Positions 24,301 to 33,348 of a DNA stretch of 64,000 nt are shown in pieces. The stretch is taken from assembly GCA_019096155.1 (NCBI GenBank), contig JAHCVI010000005.1, positions 2,118,468 to 2,182,467 on the forward strand, given 5' to 3'. How positions within the stretch are numbered: the stretch's first letter is position 1; every line of letters starts with the position of its first letter. The DNA comes from Staphylotrichum longicolle. Lineage: Eukaryota; Ascomycota; Sordariomycetes; Sordariales; Chaetomiaceae. The notes under the pieces were generated by a model that was not told the DNA's origin, did not search any database, and saw only the letters and a program-made list of their open reading frames with translations. The position numbers and the translations under genes are program-made.

Positions 24301-25887
24301 GCACCCTCTTCGAGGGCAAGACCTTGTCTTGCCAGTCCTTGTGCTGCGTACCCCCTTGTCCAACTGTATCCCAGCACCTGCCCTTCGCTTGGTCGTCGCA
24401 TCTCGGATCTCTCAGGAAGCTATGGCCACCGACCACCGTTGAGATCGATCCCCTTCTCGGCCCGCCCATTGCCGGTCAACAACGTCATGTACCGATCATG
24501 ATCTGGCCATGCCAAAGGCGAAAATCAACGCTTGACACTCAGGCACTCAGCCTCGATAACAAGTATTTGGTTTGTTCACCGTCATGCGTGGCCCGAGAGC
24601 ATCAATGATCTAGGGAAGTCTACAGCACATGCTGGCGGAGATGCAAGGACGGCTCGCTTCATCAGCCTAAAGCGCAAACGAGGCCCCCTCACAGTCCAAG
24701 TGCTGCTGGCCATCCCAGGCCCATAGATGTTAAGCTATCGATTTCGCCCACATCTGCTTCGGTTCCCCGGGTGCCACCTACCACTGCTTCATCCAAAGGT
24801 CGGTTAGGGGGCAACCCCTCTATTGGCTCGGCCCTTACCAGCATCCCGGGTCCCATCTTATCATCGGTACTGGTACCCCGCGGAAGTTCATGCGTAGCCC
24901 CCGTTTGCTTCGGCCAGCTTGTTTCCGCTGTCTCAACGCGGGGACAACGTTGTGGACGTGGCTCGCCAGGGGTGTTTACCCCGGATTCTCATTCGATCCT
25001 CCGCCCAAAGTGTAAGCGGACCGGGTCTGGCTCCTCTGTGGAGTGCATTGGCCCATCGAGGGCGCAATATCATGATTGTCGGTATTATTGGAACCATGAC
25101 CTGGTTCGTTCATGCACTTCGCAGGCCATTGGCCATGAAACCCTCGCAGCAGCAATATGCAATGCAGACTATCAAAAGGGAGAATGGGCTTACTGCTATC
25201 ATCGCCCTTCAAAAAGAATGGCGGAACGGATCTGTTCAGTTCGAGCTCGCACGCCTGACTTAGTTGCCACCTTGGCACGCTTCTGAAGCCACTCTCTCAA
25301 ACGTCGCATACTCTTACCGAGGTGTTCACGAGGTGTTCTAGTTTGCATCTACATACAACTTGCCTCGCACAGAATAAGATGTACAGCTTCGCCATTGACG
25401 ATCCTTTCTGGTTTGAAGATGCGCAATGAGGTAGACATACTAGAAAAACTCCCGAGGCAGATCACTGCTTCTTTCAACGTCAAGTCCTGAAAAGATCTGG
25501 TGTGGTAGTATTCCTTTTCGTCCGTGGCAAAGATCCGAAGCACCTGCCTTCTCTGTATTGGTACAGTACCAGCGGCACCACAGCCACACAAGGTGCGTGG
25601 AAACACGCCTTGAGCCACAGCCTCTCGAGATGACATTCCGCTAGGAACACCGCCTCCTCTCTAATCTAACCTCCCATGTTCCGAGTCGATAAGCCCCTAT
25701 ACGAGGCAGCTTTGCCTCGTGGTTGATGATACATACTTCTAGCTCGTGAGTGTAAGCATGAACCACCGCCTTCTATAGAATTAGCCTTGCCCTTTGTGCC
25801 CAAACGCCGCAAACTGCCAATTCTTGAATCATAGGCAAACAGAGGTCATGAAGACATCTGTCCAGGTCCAGTTTTCAGGGAATACCC
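21367..25887. other. Gene-free region: PSP1 leader, then unassigned sequence, then NFU1 3' end
   Basis: The first kilobase (21367-22240) is rich in pyrimidine tracts on the minus strand and is the likely PSP1 promoter/5' leader, possibly with leader introns. From 22240 to 25887 no open frame shows family motifs or a splice pattern I would defend; several 60- to 170-codon frames on both strands overlap one another. The last few hundred bases are the NFU1 3' flank. A relic of a degraded gene or element cannot be excluded. Confidence 0.55.
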
Positions 25888-26923
25888 CTAACCCTCAACA
25901 GTATCCAGAGACCCCTTCCCCACAGTAGTCGGGGGCACCGCGCCCTTTTGCGCCTTGAGCTTCTCCTCAAACTTGGCGAATTCCTTCAGCGCAATCTCCT
26001 CCTCCTGATCCAAGACCTGATGAACGCCCTTCACCTCCTCGATCTGTCCAAGAACCTGTCAGCATATCCCAACCCACTCCCTGGACGGGCAGCGCAAGCA
26101 AACTCACATAGTGCATCAACATGCCCTCGATGCCATTCTTCAACGTGACCGTGCTCGAGTCACACGTCCGGCACGCCCCGCGCAGCTTCAGCAACACGTA
26201 GCCGTCCTCGAACCCCTTGAACTCGATATCCCCGCCGTCCTCCTGAATCGCCGGCCGCACCCGCGTCTCCAGCAACTCCTTGATCATCCCCACCACCTCG
26301 CTGTCGTTCTCGTCATACGCCAGGCTGTCCTGCTCCGCCATCTCCTCGCCGGGTTGCCCCTCCCCAGCGACATCCTTGCCGCCGGCGCTGCTGCTGACGT
26401 TGACGATCGTCTGGCCCGAGCTGATGGCCTCGGTGATGAGGGCAAACACCTCGGGCCGGATGTGCGCCCAGTTGGCGTCGGCGGCCTTGGTGACGGTGAT
26501 GAAGTCCTGGCCGTAGAAGACGGACGTCACGCCGTCGATGTTCATGAGCTGCGCGGCGAGCGGCGAGGGGTACGGCGGCGCGATGGTCGAGCGCGGGTTG
26601 AGGTACTCGACGAAGGGCGACGTGATGGACTCGGGCAGCACGCGGTGGTTCGGGAGGAACTTGAGCGCGTCCGGGTTGGGCGTGTTTTCGGTCTGGATGA
26701 AGATGGTGCGCCGCGAGGTCGTGGGGAGCGGCGTCCATGGCCTGGAGGTTGGTTGGACACGCGGGCGGAGGGGGAGACGGGTAGGGGCGCCGGTGCCGGT
26801 GTGTGCCTGTCTAACAGCACGGGCTCCGAGTTGTTGGAGTCGGAGACATGTCGCAGGTTGGACGGTGCGAGTGGACTGGGATACTAGCGGCGCAACGCCT
26901 CGTAAGAGCTTGTTTGACGGCAT
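25888..26923 (-). CDS. NFU1: Mitochondrial iron-sulfur cluster scaffold/carrier NFU1
   Basis: It transfers Fe-S clusters to mitochondrial client proteins such as lipoate synthase and respiratory-chain enzymes. Residues 1-70 form an Arg/Ser/Thr-rich presequence with almost no acids. The Nfu N-domain follows (FIQTENTPNPDALKFLPN, IDGVTSVFYGQDFITVTK). The C-terminal NifU domain has ETRVRPAIQEDGGDIEFKGF and the cluster-ligand motif GACRTCDSSTVTLKNGIEGM (CxxC). Exons are 26108-26923 and 25888-26043 with a 64-bp intron (GTGAGT, branch GCTGAC, acceptor GGACAG). The junction restores MHY-IEEVKGVHQV in frame and the total is 323 residues, normal for the family. Without splicing the frame runs into a non-homologous tail. 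The start at 26923 lies directly before the presequence. It is divergent from HIT1. Confidence 0.95.
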
Positions 26924-27492
26924 CGTGAGGTGTCTTTTCTGGAGCCTGGCAAGTGTGTCGCAAGACGTTCGGTTGCCGTGGGGGAAAAGGAAGGTTAGTC
27001 AAAAGAAGCAAACATGTGGTGGAGATCCGAACATTGCCGCAGCACATCAATCGGCGCTGATCCGCTGACAAACCCAGCAATTCCCATCGGCTTTGGGGCC
27101 CCACAGACCCTTGTTTTTGCGTCATAGCCGCCTCTGGGCGCCCTAAATTTTTGTCGGGACCTCCACAGCGCAGTGTTGCGATCTCACTGGGCAACTCCAT
27201 CTCGGCCGTCAACCATTAAGCACACACGATCCGCGAATCGCGTTGGCCAAGCACCTGCAGCGCGCGACCAGGTTGTTCTCGAGTCAAATCACAAAACCGC
27301 CCTTTGTTGCGAGAACGTGCCGCTTGCCTGCCCCGGAACCAACCGATCGACCGATCTCGCGTCTGATTGGTACCGATCTTTGTGCAACTCGAACTCAACC
27401 TCGTATCATTCTCGTACAAAAGCCTTGGGACAAACGAACGCCCTTGTCTAAACGTCGAGCCCACGCCAATAAATCCCAGCACAAAGATTTCA
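26924..27492. promoter_or_regulatory. Shared divergent promoter region NFU1 / HIT1
   Basis: The two start codons are 569 bp apart in opposite orientation, so both promoters and leaders must fit here. I cannot name specific factor sites by eye. Confidence 0.55.
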
Positions 27493-28339
27493 ATGAGTCT
27501 CGGGCAGGACGGCGGCAGCGGCAGCGACACCATGCCAACCCACGACAATCCCGTTCCGCAGCCGGTCACGCCCGGCGCCGTTTCACCCGAACCGACCGCG
27601 CCTGGCGCCACCGATCCCGCTGCAGATCCGGAGTCGTCTTCCAACGCCGAGCCGTCGCCCCCACGAAAGAAGCCGGAGCCCAAGCTTTGCGGCGTGTGCG
27701 GCACAGAACCGGGCAAGTACAAATGCCCGCGGTGTTCCATGCCATAGTATGCCACATCTTCCCTCCATCTTCCCCCCATCCCCACCTCCGCTAACACACC
27801 ACCTCCCCATCACCAGCTGCTCCGTCGCCTGCAACAAACTCCACAAAGAAAACCACCCGCCCGACGCCCCTAAACCCTCCGCCCCTCCCACCACCACCAC
27901 CGGCCCAGAAACCAAAAAAGAAGAAGCAGACGACCCGTACAGCATCCTCCTCGACCACCGCGCCGCCTTCCAGCACCTCTTCCAGCGCTACCCCTCCCTC
28001 CCCGCCGAACTCACCCGCATCCAAGCCACCACTCTCCCCCCCTCCTCCTCCTCCTCCTCTTCGTCCCCCTCCTTCCTCAGCCACAACCCGACCGCCAACA
28101 CGGGGCGCAACCGCCAACCGCAGCCGTGGACGCGCGACCTGGGCCTGCGCCGCGGCGCCGCGGCGCTGCGCAAGGCGCGGACGGACCCGGGCGACACGGG
28201 CGACGGCGTGCGCGAGTTTTGCGAGCTGGTGCGGTTCCTGCTGGGCCAGCGGCGGGACGGGGTGGACAAGGTGCGGGAGGAGGTGGTGGCGGAGGAGACG
28301 AGGGTGATTGAGCGGCTGATGAGGGAGGAAGGGGGGTAA
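27493..28339 (+). CDS. HIT1: HIT-type zinc-finger protein, Hit1/ZNHIT3-like snoRNP assembly factor
   Basis: Hit1/ZNHIT3 stabilises Rsa1 during box C/D snoRNP assembly in the nucleus. Exon 1 (27493-27746) ends in CGVCGTEPGKYKCPRC; exon 2 (27817-28339) continues YCSVACNKLHKENH, so the HIT finger is completed across a 70-bp intron (GTATGC, branch GCTAAC, acceptor ACCAG) at the Tyr codon. The C-terminal part has DDPYSILLDHRAAFQHLF and, near the end, VREFCELVRFLL, which parallels the EFC motif of yeast Hit1. Total 258 residues. The N-terminal 60 residues are Pro/Ser/Thr-rich, and there is a run of eight or more Ser codons near 28045. The start MSLGQDGG was chosen because it is the ATG closest to a compact N-terminus; longer in-frame upstream ATGs lie in probable leader. 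Confidence 0.88.
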
Positions 28340-28690
28340 AGATTGCTGCTACTTTTGCAGGAGGGGACGGGGAAGGGAGGGGATTGGTGAGATGTTTGTG
28401 AGATGTGTTTGGGTTGGGTTGGGTTAGGTTTGGTTTGGTTGGGTTGGGTGAAACGTCTGGTGCAGATGGGTCGCTGGTCACGACATGATCTCCCGAGGAG
28501 AGAGGCGTCACTGCATTCCACAGACCCACGAGAAGTAGACCTCTTGCGGGAATGGTGGTCCGTGATGTTGGATGGATGCATGGGGAGTGTCATGTCATTA
28601 TCATTACTTGAACGTTATACTCATCAAAAACCGTCAGCCAGGTAAGCATCGCCCTCTCACTCCATATCCCCCCTCTCGTGAGATGAAAAC
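28340..28690. other. Convergent intergenic region downstream of HIT1
   Basis: 351 bp separate two converging genes. It contains a degenerate GGGTT-type tandem tract and no coding sequence. Confidence 0.6.
28403..28450 (+). repeat. Degenerate GGGTT/GGTTT tandem tract
   Basis: About ten adjacent units of GGGTT, GGTTT or TAGGTT occur in the probable HIT1 3' UTR. Units vary too much for a classical microsatellite and are not the TTAGGG telomere repeat, although one TTAGG is present. Confidence 0.75.
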
Positions 28691-29947
28691 CTAACGTTTA
28701 AACCTCCCAAAGAACCCTTTCCCGGTTTTTGCGGTAGGCGTAGTGGGCGACTGCGCCGCCGCCACTGCCGCTTCGTCCCCGTTCTCGCCGCTCCCAGCTG
28801 TCGCCGCAGCTCCGGCGGACCCGGAAGAGTCTTTACTTCCCCTCCTTCCCCGAAGCGCCCACAGCGAATCCGCCTTGCGCAGCAGCGGCGAGAAGAGCAA
28901 CAGCTTCGGCCTGCTCTTGGACTCGTCGCTCTGCGACCAGTCGACACGGGCGCGGTCGGCTGGCGGGAAGCGGCCGAGCTCCTCGTGGGGAGGCGTCAGA
29001 ATGTCCTCGAGGAGCGGGTCGAGAGTCGCGAGCAGGGAGGCGTCGGGGGCGATGAGCGAGCGGCGCGCGAGGGCGGAGTCGGAAGCCTGGGGCGCGAGGT
29101 CGGTAGCGTTGCCTGTGCTGTTGCGTCTTGCGTGCCGCGTCGTGGTGCTTGGGTGTGCGTGGGAGTCTGGGAGGATGCGGGAGAGCTCGTCTCCAAAGGT
29201 GTGTTTGCGGGGTGAGAGCTGGTCGCGGTCGAGCCGTGCAGCATCCTCGAGGATGCGGGTGCGTTGGAACTGGTTGCGTTCTGAGAGGCGGTCCCGCTGG
29301 GTTTGGGTTTGCTGGAGCGCCCGGGATAGTTCGGCGGGTGCGACGACGGCTTCGCCACCTCCTGGCCGGGCTGCCCTGGGCCCTTCCATGTGGAACTGGA
29401 GTGCCCGCTTTGACAACTTGTGGACGTGGTCGTTGTTGCCACGCATGTTCTCCACCGTGGTTGTTCTCGTGAACTGTTTGGCGGCTTGGTTCGGCACGTG
29501 GTGGTAGTGCGCGGCGTCGCTTGCTGGGGCATCTGGAGCCGACACGGAGACCGCCGTCTGGGATGTCTTGGACGTCTTCTCCTTGCCTGATTCGCATCTT
29601 CTCAACTCCGTGATGAGGTCGGCGGGTGGCTCTGTGGGAATATGCCGTCCTTCCCGCCCCGGTTTGGCACCATCTCGGGGCCGAGCGCCCGAAGATCGAT
29701 CCTGGCCGTCCCTTTTACTTGATGCCTCCCCTCGTGCCTCCCCTCGTGCCCTTTGCTTCCGCGCGCGTGCCTTTTGCTCGGCCAAGACGACATACAGCCG
29801 CCTTGTCAGCTCGTCGGGGTCAAACTCGCCCTCGGCCACCTTGGCTGGTGGTTTGAACGATTTCCCGCCCAGCCGAGGGGCGGCAAAGCCGTGCTCCCTT
29901 GCGCGGTCCGTCCTGTAATGCATTGTCCAGCGCTGTTGGGCAGACAT
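28691..29947 (-). CDS. Unrecognised basic, low-complexity protein
   Basis: I do not recognise the family. A single exon of 418 residues starts at MSAQQRWTMHYRTDR (29947); the frame is open 22 codons further upstream, with another ATG at 30013. Features: an N-terminal segment with DPDELTRRLYVVLAEQKARAR, a basic stretch with a 12-bp duplication (RGEARGEA, DNA near 29728-29750), a central possibly helical ALQQTQTQRDRLSERNQFQRTR, an Asp/Pro-rich LEDILTPPHEELGRFPP patch, and the C-terminus TGKGFFGRFKR. The Ala/Ser/Glu content implies much disorder. GC content and codon use match the neighbours, and stops are absent over 440 codons, so I accept it as a gene. Confidence 0.65.
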   Translation of the reverse strand: MSAQQRWTMHYRTDRAREHGFAAPRLGGKSFKPPAKVAEGEFDPDELTRRLYVVLAEQKARARKQRARGEARGEASSKRDGQDRSSGARPRDGAKPGREGRHIPTEPPADLITELRRCESGKEKTSKTSQTAVSVSAPDAPASDAAHYHHVPNQAAKQFTRTTTVENMRGNNDHVHKLSKRALQFHMEGPRAARPGGGEAVVAPAELSRALQQTQTQRDRLSERNQFQRTRILEDAARLDRDQLSPRKHTFGDELSRILPDSHAHPSTTTRHARRNSTGNATDLAPQASDSALARRSLIAPDASLLATLDPLLEDILTPPHEELGRFPPADRARVDWSQSDESKSRPKLLLFSPLLRKADSLWALRGRRGSKDSSGSAGAAATAGSGENGDEAAVAAAQSPTTPTAKTGKGFFGRFKR

Positions 29948-32702
29948 TGAGCCCACGAGGAGCTGGAGGCGCGATCCGAAAGTCGACGGTCGAAATCCAA
30001 TTTCAGCAAACACCTTCGGGGCGCTGTTCCTTGACTCCCTAATTATGGGAGGGCGGGTGCTGGTTTCCAGGCTTCAAACCGTCTCATATCACCCGGTCTT
30101 CGTGTTTGTGGGGGTTCGAAACTCGCCGTCTTGCCGGTTTTGTAGCTTACTGAGGGGGAGGAGCAGTTCGAATGTCTTAGGTTGGTGACCGGGTTCGGTA
30201 ATACGAGGCGCACCAAGACTCAACGTTTACAGCTGAGGCCGCGGAATTCTGTCTAGAGGTTCGTTGTGGGCTGGAGGTTTCTCTGCAAGTTCGAGCCACG
30301 TCGGATCTGGAGGAGGTAGGGGTAGGGGGGGCAGGGGGGAAGGATATACGGCATACCGAGGCCGGAACTGGGCGGTCCTGGCCCTCAGACTATCCCTGCT
30401 GTGATGCACCTAAGGTTGCAAGCACACGACCGTTGAAATGGGGGGGCCAGTGGGAGCGCGCGAGTCCCGCAGGCGATGCCGGCTATTGTGTGTGCAAGTG
30501 AGGATCTTCGCTCGTTGGCGCCGGGATTTCCAGGGGTCTGGATGCAAGCTAATATCAAATTGGACTGGTCATTTGACTGAGAAAATGTGCCCGGTAGCTC
30601 GGTGACCGCTGCAGCGCTGAACGCCTGGAAGGCGGTGCCCGGCTCTTGCTCTGCTGCCCCTTGGCTCCTGCACTTCAGTTCTTCAACAGCCTCTACCGAA
30701 ACTCGTAAGAGGCAAGAGCGAGAACGGGGCCAGATGCCCGGAACGGCCCGTCGTATCTGCCCCCGTCCCCATAACGGATTTCTGTCTCTGGGTTCCTGTC
30801 TTGTCTGCGTGTGCAAAAGGGAGGCCCCGTACTGGCCGCGCCGCGTCGAGCACAAGACCTCCCGGATTGGGAAAGGGGTGAGGTAAAAGTTGCTCGTGCT
30901 GGGTTGGCTGGACAGGGGGCCAGGCTGCTAGTTTGGCTCGTCTGGTTCGATCGGGTTTAGGACCCATTTTTTAGAGTCACTGAGCTGGCAAGACCCCTGT
31001 CCAAGAATTCCTCAAGGCGAGGAAGGGTCTTTTTCCCCAGCTTTCACTGCTGCCGCGAGCCTGCCGGACCACACCCAGACCGGCACGGAGTCTCCACTTC
31101 GAAACAGATTGTGCGGAGCCGAGTCCGGCCATCATCTCGAAGTTGGCCGGTTGGAGGCGGGACCGGAAGGTGGAGGGCGTCGGGGTCTGGATTGTGCCCT
31201 TGATAAGGTATGTAGTTGCTGTGAAACCCGGATTTTGTGCTGTGCAAATCAGAGTCTCCATGTGGCATCCAAGCAGATTCATGAGGGGCAACCAGCAACC
31301 ACAGCGCATCAACATTTCAAAACGGCACCTGACGGCGTCCCAAATCCATCTGCTGAAGCAGCAAAGCCGCTGATGCCAACGTGCATGATGGGTGCAACGG
31401 TACGAAGTGCGGCCTCGTGCCGTGCAGCTTGTGCCGTTCTACAGCAGGTATGCGATTTCCTTGCATCTCCGGAATATGTAAAGGTAGTTCCGGTGAACAG
31501 CTGTCGATGTGCATTCGTCAAGCCGAGCGAGGCTGCTGCAACGGCCCAAAGCGGCATGGGTCACATCACACGTGAAAACGTCCAGTTGCAACCTCGAAGT
31601 GTTGGTTTCGGAGCTTTCTTTTGTCGACAATCTACTCAAACTCCGGCGCCGGGTTCTTATCAGAGAACATCCCTGAGGATTAGGTCAAACATTGTCGACC
31701 TGGGCTGCTGCTTGGTGTTTGCACTGTTGGTCATGAGAGACCCACCCTTGCCCGCCAGCTCTCGAACCACAAGCATTGAGTGCCCAGTGAGGCCGGGCAT
31801 TTTTCACGAGATCCAGGAGGAGAACAGGATTACGAGACCGTGACTGTCATGTTCGTAATTCTGGTCACGAACCTCCTTTTGTGTTTCGCAACTTCATTGC
31901 ACCATCGGATGTGCCCTTCATGGCCTGGCACCCCTGGCCAGAAAACTTGGTACACCCAATGTGAACGTGAGGCCGATCTTTGTTTTGATGATTTTGGTGG
32001 ACGCCGTTTCTGTTCCCGAGGGAGCCATGGCTCAAGCATTCGTTTCGTTTGCAGGTGCAGGTGCAGGTGCAGGGGAGCAAGAAACTTCCAGTTCCATTTC
32101 CCAAACCAGGGGCCCAGGGTCCACTGTAATTTCATTCCCCAGCACTCGGGGCTCCCGTCCCCAGCCTGCCGGGGATCTGGAACAAAACACCACAGCAAAA
32201 GCCACCTCAGCAAGGCTCAGGCACTGCGCACCTCTTCTGCACTCCCCCGCTGCTGCAAACCAGTGATCGGGTCTGCGCAGCCCATAACCTGTGGGACAAA
32301 GGCTCGCGGGAGTGGCCGCCTGCTGCCGCGAAACACTGCATCCCGAGCCCCTCGGACCCGAGCGGGCCTGGACTCGCGGCGTTTGCCCCAGGACGACGGA
32401 GGACGACGGGGACCCTTGCCTGGGGCGCTGCTGGCTGCTGGGTTGAAGCTGTGTGTGGACTTGCCCTGTGCTCGCTGGCATCCCCTTAATGGATCCCAGA
32501 AAGAGGACCCTGATTACCCTGACCCTGACAGGAGTCTAACGTTAAATCCAGCCCAGTCCAGTCCAATCCAATCGAATTCATCAATCATTCCATCACCTGG
32601 AGGTGCCGTCCATCGTGCAGGACCCCATCTCCAGACCGCGTCCGGTATGCTCCTGCTGTCTTTTGTTGACTCGTTGCGCGCCGCCATGTCCTCTTAATAG
32701 CC
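29948..32702. other. Gene-free intergenic region upstream of the RasGEF gene
   Basis: Over 2.7 kb there is no gene I can support. A frame of 305 codons at 31780-32697 (plus) lacks motifs and overlaps frames of similar size on the other strand. A short tandem of the hexamer GGTGCA occurs at about 32054-32076. The right end is the likely promoter and leader of the RasGEF gene. Confidence 0.55.
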
Positions 32703-33207
32703 ATGTGGGTACAGACTCGCCAGCCTGTGTCGGGCCCCGGAGCAGCGCTGCCGCAGCGGCTGTCTGTGCCGTCGGCTACCCCGCCGCGCGCTGCCCGCGC
32801 TGGTGCTGGTGCTGGTGCTGGTGCTGGTGCGTCGGGAGGTGCTGCAGCTGCTGCGACGGCGAGCACAGGCGAGCCAAGCGTCGCTCCTCCATCCGGACAC
32901 GGTGCCTCCGCCCCTGGCACCGAAGGCACCTTTCTGCTTGTCGACGACCTTCCCGCCCCGGGCACTCGAGATTCGTTCGCTTCCATCATCGACGACCCGT
33001 TTTTCCTTCGTTACCACGACCACAACCACAACCACAGCCGCGACTCGGACGACGACCAGGCCACGCCCGAGCCCGACCCGGCGCGCCAAGCGCTTCGACG
33101 ACGGGTGCTGGCCACACGCCGAGGAACGCACCGAGGAACGCACCACCCAGCAACCGTGGATCCCGCCCGGAAAGAGTCTCTGAGCGATTACCAACCCGAC
33201 TCCCTGG
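32703..33207 (+). CDS. Probable N-terminal exon of the RasGEF protein (junction unresolved)
   Basis: This frame encodes an Ala/Gly-rich opening with a GAGAGAGAGAS run made from a GGTGCT hexamer repeat (32801-32830), then TFLLVDDLPAPGTRDSFASI and DDPFFLRY, which look like a conserved N-terminal motif of fungal RasGEFs. It ends at a good donor (CTGG/GTAAGC at 33208). The matching acceptor (branch CTGAC, CCCAG ending 33348) would, however, put the following exon in the wrong frame and create a stop at once. It is therefore either an N-terminal exon with a one-base sequence error or an upstream ORF in the transcript leader. The ATG at 32703 is simply the first of the frame. Confidence 0.5.
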
Positions 33208-33348
33208 GTAAGCACCCGCCAGAGACGCCCTGCACCTGTTCTGCTCTGCTCTGCCCTACACTGCCTCGTCCTGCCAGCGTCTTCTCTCCCGACGCGCCCC
33301 CAAGGAGAACAGGAGAACGAGAGAACAACAGACTGACGACTGGCCCAG

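Noticed and set aside
24771..25286. 171-codon plus-strand frame in the PSP1-NFU1 gap
   Set aside because: No motif, no splice context, and competing frames of similar length nearby.
31780..32697. 305-codon plus-strand frame upstream of the RasGEF gene
   Set aside because: No domain, no consistent codon pattern and overlap with frames of similar size on the opposite strand.
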